Assembly: GCA_963377175.1 (NCBI GenBank)
Contig: CAUJNA010001846.1
Location: forward strand, 743,501-807,500
Direction: 5' to 3'
Source of the DNA: Effrenium voratum
Taxonomy: Eukaryota > Sar > Dinophyceae > Suessiales > Symbiodiniaceae
Length of the DNA stretch: 64,000 bases
A program made the translations under genes and the position numbers. The first letter of the stretch is position 1. The number at the start of each line of letters is the position of its first letter. The notes under the pieces are model-generated. The model was not told the origin of the DNA and did not search any database. It saw nothing but the letters and a program-made list of their open reading frames with translations. Shown here piece by piece: positions 24,603 to 36,027 of the stretch.

Positions 24603-25870
24603 GACCTCCTGGCCTGTCTGACGTGTCTGAGACTAGGCTCAGGCCCAGCCCAACCAGCAACCCGCCTGCTGGCCAGGCCTGTCAGCCCAGCCCACCCAGC
24701 CTCAGGCCCAAGCTTGTCTGAAACAGGCCTAGCCCAAGCACGGCCCCAAGTCATCCAGCAAGCCCAGCCCAGCCTGCCCAGCCCAGGCCCCGCGCATCTC
24801 AGGGCAAGCCACTAGGCCGGCCCCCAGCTCCCAGCCCACCACCACCCTCAGCCCAGTGCCAAGGTCAGGTTTGTCTGACGTGTCTGACGGCTGCCCAAGC
24901 AACTCAGCCCAGGCTGGCCAGGCCTTGACCTCCTTGAGACTAGCCTCAGGCCCAGTCCCTCAGCCCGCCTGCCTCGTGTCTTACGTGTCTGCGACTGGCC
25001 TCAGCCAGCCAGCAACTTGCCACCCAGCCTCAGGCCCAAGTGTGTATGAAACAGGCCTTGCCCATCCAGCAACCCGCCCAAGCACAGCTCGGCGCAACCA
25101 GCAGCGTAGTCCGGCTGCCCGGCAGCCAGCAACCCATCCATGGCTTCAGGCCCAGCCCAAAGCCTGCCCAGCCCAGGCCCGGCAACTGGTCTCAAGCTAT
25201 GCCAGCTACTAAGCACGGCTGACCAGGCCCCTTCGGCGCAGTCTGAGACTGGTCTCAAGGTATGCCAGCCTGAGACTAGCCTCAGGCCCAGTCCCTCAGC
25301 CCGCCTGCTGGCGTGTCTTACGTGTCTCAGGCACAGCCCAGCCAGCAACTCGCTACCCAGCCTCAGCCCATCCAGCGACCCGCCCAATGTGCTCAGCCCA
25401 GCCCGCCCAGCCGAAGTTCCAGGCGCAACCAACAGCGTAGTCCGGCTGCCCAGCAGCCAGCAACCCACCCATGGCTTCGCAGCCTTGTGGCTGAGACTAG
25501 CTTCAGGCCCAGCCCAACCAGCAACCCGCCTAAGCCAACCCCACCCAAGCCCACCCTGTTTGAGACTCGCAGGCCTCAGCCTATCTAGCGCCAAGACTGG
25601 GCCTCACCTAGCGTCTAGCCCAGCCCAGTCCGCCTGCTGGCCAGGCCTGTCTGACGTGTCTGAAACTGGCCTCAGGCCCAGCCCAGCCATAGCCCAGCCC
25701 CCTCAGTCGGGCTGCCCACCCCGCCGTAAACTAGCTTCAGGCCCAGCTCAACACGCAAGCAAGGTCCAGCCAAGCTCAGCGCGCAGGCTTATCTGATGTG
25801 TCTGAGACTAGCCTGTGGCCCAGCCCAACCAGGCGAGGCCGGCTTGTCTGACTTGTCTGGAGCCAGCTTC
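24603..25870 (+). repeat. Degenerate minisatellite (TCTGACGTGTCTGAGAC / CAGGCCCAGCCC)
   Basis: About 1.27 kb made of two alternating modules: TGTCTGACGTGTCTGAGACTAG and CCTCAGGCCCAGCCCAACCAGC, with CAACCCGCC and CTGCTGGCCAGGCC fillers. Spacing is irregular (30-150 bp), so it is not a tight satellite. Long ORFs on both strands here follow from the lack of stop triplets in this C/G/A-rich text and have repetitive products; I do not call them genes. Confidence 0.7.
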
Positions 25871-26136
25871 AGGTATTCGGACCTTCCCAACACTGGATTT
25901 CGGTGTTCCTGACCCTTCCCTCAAACTAGGCTGGGCCGAGGCGGGCAACGCGAAGCGTTTACAATTAAAATGCTGCTCAATGTGGGTATGAATTGAAGTC
26001 ACCCTCGTTTCTCATGAAGATGTTCATTTCCGGTAGTCGGAGTGTTCCAATCAGAAAAAATCAGGGGCCACGCATTCTCCCAGAACCACGGCGCGCCCGC
26101 CACCAGCCGCGTCTGGGCGCTGCTCAAGGAGTTCAC

Positions 26137-27232
26137 TTCGGGGCGATGCGCAGCAGCCTCATCACCGAGCGGGCGGCCTTGTCCAGGGGGTTTGGCCTCG
26201 CGCCCCACCCACCCCACCCACCCACCCACCCGGAAGGAAGACCCGGACGAGAAGAAGGAAAACGACAACTGACAACATATGTGACAAGCAAGGCCAGGGT
26301 AACGCTTGTGGACGCTGCGTGGACAAAAATATGCGTACATAGTACAAAGAACTGATTTCGCAACACTGTATCTGGCACCTAAGCTTCGGCCAAGACCTGC
26401 GATCCTCCAAATGGCTATGTGTCAGAGGGGTCCCAACAAATAGCGGTTATATGGTTTATCTGAAAACCAAGGTGAAAGAAAGGGTACCCTCCAACAAACA
26501 CACCCCCAGGAACAAAGCCTTTTGGGAGTGCGATGGGCTCGTACTGGATAAGCCCCAGGCGAGTGGGAGGTCCTCTTGTGGTGGCAATAATCCAAGAAGA
26601 TCTCCTTCCACTCGTGCGAGTTCGTGATCTTGCCAATGTAGACACCTCGGGACTATGCAAATTCTGGGTAGCAAGCTGACTTGTTCGCTGATTGGCTTCA
26701 AGCATGCTCTCGGTACACCAAAATGTAGGCAACCATCCTCATCTTGCAATCCTGCTTCCAGCAATCATTCACCACCTAGGTGAGTGTATTTCTCCGTTCC
26801 GTCCACTGCCAAGTTGAGAAAATCCGGATTCACCCGCGGCACGACAAAAAACGGTTGGAAATTCATTTCATGTAATTTCTATGCTAGCAAAGTGGTTTGT
26901 GGCTTAACCCATCTACCCTGAACAAAGACGATCATCCAGCCGACAGCGCGTATGATGGGGTCCAACTCTGCTTCTTCGCACCATTCAAGAACTCAGAACA
27001 ACCAAGCAGACTTCATATTCAGACACAAAACCCCGGACCGAGCCCAAAACCCCGAGCAAACACTCGAACCACGCCGACAGGCAACAAAGCACACCAACTC
27101 CGCCTGGCCCAAATCCAGCAATCCGCCGCTCCCGAAGCCTTCGTTAACCCTTCGTTTCGAGGCGCCAAAGAAGAGGGAGGAGGCGCCCACCAGCGTGAAG
27201 GAGGGCCACAGCCAGGTGTTCACATAAGGCAC
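26137..27232 (-). CDS. Membrane-protein gene, copy 1 (three exons seen)
   Basis: Exons 27166-27232, 26561-26645 and 26137-26196 (67, 85, 60 bp). They have the same lengths and phases as exons 38995-39061, 38286-38370 and 37912-37971 of copy 2. Joined, they read about 70 residues: a hydrophobic segment (TLVGASSLFFGVYIGK), a His/Cys-containing loop (EIFLDYCHHKRTSH) and a basic stretch (DKAARSVMRLLRIAP). Donors are GC, GC, GT; acceptors are CTGAG, CCGAG and GCGAG. Across the three exons the copies differ at 16 positions, every one silent, so both were under protein-level selection. The product family is not recognised. No matching further exons were found for copy 1, so it may be truncated or rearranged. 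Confidence 0.6.
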
Positions 27233-27281
27233 CTCAGGGCAAGGCGGTGGCCCCAGCAGGTCAAAGTCCGTCTGTTCCGCC

Positions 27282-27385
27282 CATGGGCGTGGGTCAAAAA
27301 AATGGTATCCAAAATGTGACCCTGGTAGAGGTAAACATGGACTAAAGCCTCGGTCCGCTGGTGGTTTAACTTTGACCAGCAGTCA
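27282..27385. repeat. MITE family 1 copy
   Basis: 104 bp, ends CATGGGCGTGGGTCAAAA and TTTGACCAGCAGTCA, reversed interior as in the copy at 8494. It lies just upstream of copy 1 exon 27166-27232. Confidence 0.55.
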
Positions 27386-28064
27386 CTTGCAGGGAACTTG
27401 TGGATTTATGTTTTCCTTGATGGCGGCTCAGTCAGCAAGGAAATCTGAACGGGGCCTTCGGGCCAGGGCCCCCACCCCCGTTTTACACCGATACAGAACC
27501 ATGCCTGGGTATGAGTCAACGTCGGGCCACTTCAACCGAGGCGAAGAAGGTACCCTGAAAAATTTACTCTTGAGATGTGTTCCTCTTGAATCCGAAGACT
27601 GGAATGTGGGTCCAGCGCAAGGACTTCGTGCTCTGAAGCCGCCGAGCCAATCGAATGCGCCAGAGACCTCTCTTGCCTAATCGGGCCCACGCAACGCAAG
27701 TTGCAGTTGCCGCGTGTCCAAAAGTGAGGGGCTCTTTTGTGGATGGCGCTCAGGTTGAAAAGGGAAACCTACCACTAAAACATTCTGTTCCCCAATTCTG
27801 GACACGGCTTTAACCCGTGGAAAGTGGGACAAAGGAGTCGGCTTCTGAGTGTCACAACTTGGCCCGCTTTTGCCTGGTGTCTAATTTGTAGTCTCGGGCA
27901 TGCAGATGAGTGCTCGTGCCAGTGCAATGTGCTGGAATAAAGTGGTGGCTAATCTGCAAAAGGCGCGCAGCCCCGACCTGCAGGGGTTCTCCCTGTGAGG
28001 TACCGACGCTCGCGCCGGCTCTTTCCCTCATGTTGTGCTTGTCGCGCTGAGGGGTGGTGCTCGG
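27386..28064. other. No gene seen
   Basis: The plus ORF 27372-27680 has no protein-like character, and no exon with matching phase to copy 1 was found. Confidence 0.35.
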
Positions 28065-28144
28065 ACATTACATTACATCACAGTACATTACATACATTAC
28101 ATTACATTACATTACGTTACGTTACGTTACATTACATTACATCA
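28065..28144 (+). repeat. (ATTAC)n microsatellite
   Basis: About 13 units of ATTAC, several changed to GTTAC. Confidence 0.9.
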
Positions 28145-28689
28145 AGCCAAACTTATGGATTGCATCCCGGTCAACGCCAACTGCAAAATTTTGAGTTGCC
28201 CTTGGGTTGCCTTTAAACCACCGCCCACCGCTCATTGCTGAGTACCTTCTGGTCAGCATAGGGAGCAACAACAAGAGTTATACACACAATATACACAACT
28301 CTGCCCATGAAGCCTGCTCGCTGTCCCTTGCTTGGCAAGATCGCCTGTCCTTGACCCCAACCACAACTGGAATCCAACGCGTGTAAGCCCCTGCCATGAG
28401 TCGGATTTGCCATGCTCACCCCAAACAGTCCAAAAATTACACCAGCAGAGACCCCAAACAGTTGAGGGCTGACGGGCGAGCACAAACATGCCAACAGCTT
28501 GTGGCTTTCTGCGCTTCAACACGGATGAATCAAAATGATGCAGTCGTGAACCTGGCGCGCGTTGCGTTGCTGCACGTGTGTTGCTGGCGTGCTTCGCGCT
28601 TCAGCACCGCGCCAGAACTGAGGTTGGGCAAGCGCGCGCGATGGCGGGCGAGCGCGCGCGCGTGAACGCAAGTGTGGCCGCGCAAGCAC

Positions 28690-31600
28690 GCAGTCACATG
28701 GGCAGTTCAAACACACATGTCCAATTCAGACACACATGTGTGTACACGTGGAACACACATACGTATACGACTGAAACAGTATACATTCACCTGCGGCACA
28801 CGCATAAATGTGTTGAGCTGGAAAACAAACATGTGCTTCTTGGAAAGCACACACACACATGTGCAAACGTGGAACGCACATATGTGTTCACTTACGACAC
28901 GCTAATGCGTTCACGTGGAACACACATGTGTGTTCACTTGGAACACAATGAAACGCGTGTCCAATTCAGACACACATGTGTGTACACGTGGAACACACAT
29001 GCGTTCACCTGGAACACAAAGACGCGCAATTAAAGCACACATGTGTGTACGCGTGGGACACACATATGTATACCACTGGAACACAAACATGTGTCCACCT
29101 GGAACACCGCGTGTGCGATTAAAGCACACATGTGTGTACATGTGGAACACACATATGCGCACACGTGAGCAAACATAAATGCTCACCTAAATCGCACACA
29201 CATGCGCGCACCTCGAAAACAATCATGCGTTTTCTGGAGCGCATACATGTGCACACCTGGAGAGCAAATATGTCGTCAGATGCCAAAAAAAGTTCACCTA
29301 GCACATACTAATGTGTTCACGTGAAACACACATCTGTTCACCTGGAACACAAACACGTGTCCAATTGGAACACACATGTGCGTACACGTGGAACACACAT
29401 ATGTGCACACGTGAACACGCATATGTGCACACGTGAACACTCACATATATGTGCACCCGGAACACACACCCGTGTGCTCATCTGATAACAACCATGTGTT
29501 CTCCTGGAACACAAACACGTGTCCAATTGGAACACGCATGTGTGTACACGTGAACACACATATGTGTACACGTGGGAGACGCAAATGCGCACACGTGAAC
29601 ACACACACATGTGCACACGTGGAACACACACATGTGTACTGCACATGTGAACACACACATTTATGCGCGCGCGGAAAACACAGACACACACGAGTGTTCA
29701 TCTGATAACAAACACGTGGTCTCCTGGAACACAACCGTGTGTCTAATTGGAACACAACCGTGTGTACACGTGAACACACATATGTGTACACGTGAACACA
29801 CACATATTTATATATATATATATGCGCACCCGGACACACACACACACACGTGCGTTCATCTGAAAACAAACATGTATTCACCTGAAACACAAACACGTGT
29901 CCAATTGGAACAAACATGTGTGGACACATGAACTCACAAATGTGTACATGTGGAACACACATATGTGTGCAAATGAACACACATACATGCGCACGCGGAG
30001 CAGACACACACACACACACACGCGTTCATCTGATAACAAACATGTGTCCTCCTGGAACACAAACACGTGTCCAGTTGGAACGCACATGTGTGCACGCGCG
30101 AACACACAATGTGTGCCGTGAACACACATACAAAAAAGTGCACGCGGAGCAGACACACACACACGTGTTCATCTGATAACAAACATGTGTTCTCCTGGAA
30201 CACAACCGTGTGTCTAATTGGAACACAGACGTGTGTACACGTGAACACACATATGTGTACACGTGAACACACACATATATACGCGCACCCGGACACACAC
30301 ACACACGAGTGTTCATCTGAAAACAAACATGTGTTCACCTGGAACACAAACACGTGTCCATTGGAACACACATGTGTGTACACGTGAACACACATATGTG
30401 TACACGTGGGAGACGCAAATGCGCACACGTGAACACACACATGTGCACACGTGCAACACACACATGTGTACTGCACATGTGAACACACACATTTATGCGC
30501 GCGCGGAAAACACAGACACACACGAGTGTTCATCTGATAACAAACACGTGTTCTCCTGGAACACAACCGTGTGTCTAATTGGAACACAGACGTGTGTACA
30601 CGTGAACACACATATGTGTACACGTGAACACAGCACACGTGGAACACACACATGTGTACTGCACATGTGAACACACACATTTATGCGCGCGCGGAAAACA
30701 CAGACACACACGAGTGTTCATCTGATAACAAACACGTGTTCTCCTGGAACACAACCGTGTGTCTAATTGGAACACAGACGTGTGTACACGTGAACACACA
30801 TATGTGTACACGTGAACACACACACATATATATGCGCACCCGGAACACACACACACACGTGCGTTCATCTGAAAACAAACATGTATTCACCTGAAACACA
30901 AACACGTGTCCAATTGGAACACACATGTGTGGACACGTGAACACACAAATGTGTGCACGTGGAACACACATATGTGTGCAAATGAACACACACACATGCG
31001 CATGCGGAGCAGACACACACACACACACGTGTTCATCTGATAACAAACATGTGTCCTCCTGGAACACAAACACGTGTCCAGTTGGAACGCACATGTGCGC
31101 ACGCGTGAACACACAATGTGTGCACGTGAACACACATACAAAAAAAGTGCACGCGGAGCAGACACACACGCACGTGTTCATCTGATAACAAACATGTGTT
31201 CTCCTGGAACACATACACGTGTCTGATAAGAACACACATGTGTGTACACGTGAACACACATATGTGTACACGTGCAACACGCATATGTGCGCACGTGAAC
31301 GCACATATGTGTACATGTGGAACACACATATGTGCACACGCGAACACACACACACACATATATATATATATATGTATATATGCGCGCCCGGAACACGCAC
31401 ACACACACACATGCGTACACCTGGAACACATATGTGTGTATGTCTGGAAAGCACATTTCTGTTCACCTGCAACACACATATGTGTTCACCTGGAACCCAT
31501 ATATGCGCTCACTTGGAACAGGCATTTGTGTTCACGTGCGACACTGGTGCAGACCTGGATCACACAAGCATGTTTAACCAGAACAAACTTCTGTGTTGAC

Positions 31601-31740
31601 TTGTAACACACATATGTGTACACATGGAACACACGTGTGTGCACATGTGGAGAAACATGTGCAACACAAATGTGCAACACACATGCGTTCACCTGGACAA
31701 CAAAAATGTGTTCACATGGAATTTACATTTCCTGCACGCC
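28690..31740. repeat. CACGTG/ACATGTGT-rich satellite with higher-order units
   Basis: Three kilobases built from 18-24 bp blocks such as ACACATGTGTGTACACGTGGA and CACATATGTGTACACGTGAA, which are nearly self-complementary. A longer landmark, TTCATCTGATAACAAACA then TGTGTTCTCCTGGAACAC, recurs near 29477, 29697, 30025, 30167, 30528, 30717, 31030 and 31177, giving higher-order units of about 140-330 bp. A second landmark, ACATTTATGCGCGCGCGG, recurs near 29656, 30487 and 30676. Several kilobases of ORF on both strands (CVHVNTHMCTREHT-type products) follow from this. No gene is called. Confidence 0.85.
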
Positions 31741-32593
31741 TGGGCGACACATAAATCAAGTTCCCGAAGCCGGCTGTGAGGCGCTATTCCATGGGGCTCT
31801 GCCTTGAACAACGCTTGTGTTTTATATGCGTGTTCCAAGTAGGAAAATAGTGTTCGTGTACGATCAATCTAGCTTTTTTGCAACACATTGCTAGCGCGCG
31901 AGCCTGCTGCTGCTGCTGCTGCTACTACTGCTAGTACTATCAGTATCGGATGCGTCTCCAGCAGTTACAGGCTTCAGCTTAGCAAAAGCTTTCCGGCGCA
32001 TTGCGCTTCTTTCTCGCTTAGCTGCACAGTGTCTTTCGTATCGATTGCTAAAGTGCTTTGATCGTATTGTGGCAACTCTTCGTATCGATTCAGTAAAGCA
32101 TTTGCTTTCGCAGGGAAATACGCAACCCAATTCTTCCGTATGCTCGGTACAAGGCATCCCTGCCGTCTTGCCTCAGCCGTTGTTTCTCCCCTTTGTCCAG
32201 CAAATCGCACTCCATGATAATTGCATGCGAGGAGAGCGGAAGCAAATTTGGATTGAAGCGTAACTGGGAACCGGTCACAGCTGACCACTGCGCTAGCGCC
32301 TTGCTAGCGCGCGGCTAGCGCGGGTTCGCCGTATTTTTTGGAGTCACGGCGACCATCTGTGTGGATTTGACAAATTAAGGCCACGTAAGATGAAGGTAAA
32401 CGTGCGGGCTGGCTTCAAGTACTAAGTAAGAACTGCAACATTACACCCTTGAAAGCCACGCAAAGCCCATCGCGGCAACCCGCGCGCCAACTCTTGGAAA
32501 CCAAGATCACCCAAGCGCCATCCTAGCGCCTCCGTGACTGCGACGGTGGCCTCTGTAGACTAAACCCCCTTACTAGGAATTTTGACCGGATCG
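31741..32593. other. Unique island between satellites
   Basis: Non-repetitive apart from GCTAGCGC repeats at 32290-32330. Contains the small minus ORF at 31891-32157 and overlapping ORFs of 104 and 62 aa on the same strand in other frames. Confidence 0.4.
31891..32157 (-). CDS. Hypothetical ORF, 88 aa, Ser-tail
   Basis: From the ATG at 32157 the frame codes a Cys-containing start, a basic middle (HCAAKRERSAMRRKAFAKLK) and a tail of nine Ser encoded by an AGC/AGT run (about 31908-31935). No family is recognised. No splice signals or second copy support it, and two other minus frames are also open here, so it may be chance. Confidence 0.2.
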   Translation of the reverse strand: MPCTEHTEELGCVFPCESKCFTESIRRVATIRSKHFSNRYERHCAAKRERSAMRRKAFAKLKPVTAGDASDTDSTSSSSSSSSSRLAR

Positions 32594-32860
32594 CATATGT
32601 GTTTTATCAGAACAATCGCATGCTTTCACCTGGAACACAAACATGTGCTGACGTGGAACACACTCATGTGGTCACATGCAAGTGCGTGTTCACTTGGAAC
32701 GCGCCGATGTGGTCAGCTGGAACACACCAAGAACACACAATCATTTACTTGAAGCACTCGTACGTGCATCCGCAGCATGCTGCCTGTGGCTTGATCAAGC
32801 GCACGCGCGCGCTCAAACACACGTTTCTGAGCCTCAAACACACATGCGTGCCCGCGGAAT
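32594..32860. repeat. Outlying block of the CACGTG-type satellite
   Basis: CACCTGGAACACAAACATGTG, ACGTGGAACACAC and related pieces resemble 28690-31740, more diverged, immediately before the 85-bp satellite. Confidence 0.6.
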
Positions 32861-33111
32861 ACACCGCGAATGACCAGGGAGCCGTGCCAGGCATCCAGGC
32901 TGGGGGACAACAAGAAGGAGACAAAGGGAGACAAATGAACCCGTCCGCCCGGAGAGCCGTGCCAGACATCCAAGCTGGGAGACAAACGAATCCGTCCACC
33001 CAGAGAGCCGTGACAGGCATCCAGGCTGGGAGACAACCGGGGCCAAATAAAGGGAGACAAAGGGAGACAAATGAATCTGTCAGGCAAATGAAGGGAGAGG
33101 AACCCGTCCGC

Positions 33112-33806
33112 CGGGAGAGCCGGGACAACCCCAGGTGCCAAGAGCACCACTGGGTATCTCGGCGTAGGTTCGTTGAACATCATCAAAGAATCGATAGACG
33201 ATTTAACTCCAGCGTGATTCACGTTTGTTTCACCGGGGGGTTAACAGAGCCTTCTCGTAGCTGAAGCCGTGCACCGCAGCGCACCGCTCTCGTCAGCTCG
33301 GGACTCCAAATGCGAGCAAGGACAGAGAGAGGCCGCAACTGATAACGAGGCACTGAACGAACAGACAGGGTGTAGCCAACGATAGACAAGGAAGACGACC
33401 CACCACGAGCCCAAGCAAAATCGAAGTCCAGATGAAGGGCAGACAGAGAGGACCCTGTCCCCAACATCCACAAGACAAGGAATGACCGAAGCCAGGGCCG
33501 AAGCCGAAGGCAAACCAGACCCCGCCAAAAGGACAGAACCGCGGGAAGTGAAGGAAACCGCGGAGCGTGAGTGCCACACATCCAGGCTGGGAGACAACGG
33601 GAGACAAATGAATCCGTCCACCCAGAGAGCCGTGCCAGGCATCCAGGCTGGGAGACAACGGGAGACAAATAAAGGGAGACAAAGGGAAACAAATGAATCC
33701 GTCCACCCACAGAGATGGGAGACAAATGAAGGGGAACCAAGGGAGACAAGTGAATCCGTCCGCCTGGAGAGCCGTGACAGACATCCAGGCTGGGAGACAA
33801 CGGGAG
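33112..33806 (+). repeat. Higher-order duplication, copy A
   Basis: A non-satellite core (CCAGGTGCCAAGAGCACCAC through GATTTAACTCCAGCGTGATT and the AATGACCGAAGCCAG segment) plus flanking units recurs at 34352-35017. Copy A has about 30 bp (near 33307-33337) missing from copy B. Otherwise the two differ at few sites by eye. Confidence 0.75.
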
Positions 33807-34351
33807 CCAAATGAAGGGAGACAAAGGGAGACAAGTGAAACTGTCCACCCAAAGAGCGTGCCAGGCATCCAGGCTGGGAGACAACGGGAGACAAATGAAG
33901 GGAGACAAAGGGAGACAAGTGAATCTGTCCGCCTGGAGAGCCGTGCCAGACATCCAGGCTGGGAGACAACGGGAGACAAATGAAGGGAAACAAAGCCCAG
34001 AGAGCCGTGCCAGACAAATGAAGGGAGACAAAGGGAGACAAATGAACCCGTCCACCCAGAGAGCCGTGCCAGGCATCCAGGCTGGGAGGCAACGGGAGAC
34101 AAATGAAGGGAGACAAAGGGTGACAAATGAACCCGTCCACCCAGAGAGCCGTGCCAGGCATCCAGGCTGGGAGACAACGGGAGACAAATGAAGGGAGACA
34201 AAGGGAGACAAATGAACCCCTCCACCCCAGAGAGCCGTGACAGGCGTCCAGGCTGGGAGACAACCGGGGCCAAATAAAGGGAGACAAAGGGAGACAAATG
34301 AATCCGTCAGGCAAATGGAGGGAGAGGGAGACAAATGAACCCGTCCGCCGG

Positions 34352-35017
34352 GAGAGCCGGGACAACCCCAGGTGCCAAGAGCACCACTGGGTATCTCAGC
34401 GTAAGGTTCGTTGAACATCCTCGAAGAATCGATAGAGGATTTAACTCCAGCGTGATTCACGTTTGTTTCACCGGGGGGTTAACAGAGCCTTCTCGTAGCT
34501 GAAGCCGCGCACCGCAGCGCACCGCTATCGTCAGCTCGGGACCGCAACTGATAACGAGGCACTGAACGAACAGACAGGGTGTAGCCAACGATAGACAAGG
34601 AAGACGACCCACCACGAGCCCAAGCGAAATCGAAGTCCAGATGAAGGGCAGACAGAGGAGGACCCTGTCCCCAACATCCACAAGACAAGGAATGACCGAA
34701 GCCAGGGCCAAAGCCGAAGGCAAACCAGACCCCGCCAAAAGGACAGAACCGCGGGAAGTGAAGGAAACCGCGGAGCGTGAGTGCCACACATCCAGGCTGG
34801 GAGACAACGGGAGACAAATGAATCCGTCCACCCAGAGAGCCGTGCCAGGCATCCAGGCTGGGAGACAACGGGAGACAAATAAAGGGAGACAAAGGGAAAC
34901 AAATGAATCCGTCCACCCACAGAGATGGGAGACAAATGAAGGGGAACCAAGGGAGACAAGTGAATCCGTCCGCCTGGAGAGCCGTGACAGACATCCAGGC
35001 TGGGAGACAACAGGAGC
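34352..35017 (+). repeat. Higher-order duplication, copy B
   Basis: Second copy of the 33112-33806 segment, about 1.21-1.24 kb downstream. Confidence 0.75.
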
Positions 35018-36027
35018 CAAATGAAGGGAGACAAAGGGAGAAAAGTGAATCTGTCCACCAAAAAAACAGTGCCAGGCATCCAGGCTGGGAGACAACGGGA
35101 GACAAATGAAGGGAAACAAAGGGGTGCCAGACACATCCAGGCTGGGAGACAACGGGAGACAAATGAAGGGAGATAAAGGGAGACAAATGAACCCGTCCAC
35201 CCAGAGAGCCGTGCCAGGCATCCAGGCTGGGAGACAACGGGAGAAATCAAGGGAGACAAAGGGAGACAAATGAACCCGTCCACCCAGAGAGCCGTGCCAG
35301 GCATCCAGGCTGGGAGAGAACGGGAGACAAATGAAGGGGACAAAGGGAGACACATGAACCCGTCCACCCAGAGAGCCGTGCCAGATCCAGGCTGGGAGAC
35401 AACGGGCGACAAATGAAGGGAGACAAAGGGAGACAAGTGAATCTGTCCACCCAGGCATCCAGGCTGGGAGACAACGGGAGACAAATGAAGGGAGACAAAG
35501 GGAGACAAATGAACCCGAGCCGCGCCAGGCATCCAGGCTGGGAGACAAATGAAGGGAGACAAAGGGAGACAAATGAACCCGTCCACCCAGAGAGCCGTGC
35601 CAGGCATCCAGGCTGGGAGACAACGGGAGACAAATGACAAAGGGAGACAAATGAACCCGTCCACCCAGACTGGATCATCCAGGCTGGGAGACAACGGGAG
35701 ACAAATGAAGGGAGACAAAGGGAGACAAGTGAACCCAGGGAGACAAACGAACGCGTCCACCCAGAGAGCCGTGCCAGGCATCCAGGCGGGGAGACAACGG
35801 GAGACAAATGAAGGGAGACACAGGGAGACAAATGAACCCGTCCACCCAGAGAGCTGTGCCAGGCATCCAGGCTAGGGCTTGGCAACAGGCGAGCCACCTT
35901 AAATGAATTTAGAACCCCTCACAGTAAACTGTTTGGGGAAAAATCCGACACATGAAACACACACCAACCCGGAGAGCTCACAAGTCTAAACACATTCAAG
36001 ATGTTAACGGGGTGCCTCAACCGCCGC

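Larger units (their letters stand above)
32872..35872 (+). repeat. 85-bp satellite array
   Basis: About 3 kb of a unit made of GAGAGCCGTGCCAGGCATCC, AGGCTGGGAGACAACGGGAG, ACAAATGAAGGGAGACAAAG and GGAGACAAATGAACCCGTCC with ACCCA. Successive GAGAGCCGTG landmarks at 34059 and 34144 give 85 bp. Units carry deletions and fillers. On the minus strand the unit lacks stops in all three frames and is 3n+1 long, which produces ORFs up to 416 aa (for example 33219-34460, 34457-35650, 34531-35781) with an 85-residue peptide period. These are not called as genes. Confidence 0.9.

Noticed and set aside
25001..25796. 197-aa minus and 218-aa plus ORFs
   Set aside because: They arise from the CAGGCCCAGCCC minisatellite and repeat its unit.
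29441..31479. Cys/Val/His-rich ORFs of up to 264 aa on the minus strand and Thr/His/Asn-rich ones on plus
   Set aside because: Products of the CACGTG satellite; both strands are equally open.
33219..34460. 413-aa and similar ORFs in the 85-bp array
   Set aside because: All three minus frames are open because the unit is stop-free and 3n+1 long. Peptides are the same text in three readings.
32872..35872. CRISPR-like array of regular repeats
   Set aside because: The whole unit repeats, with no unique spacers, in a eukaryotic context.
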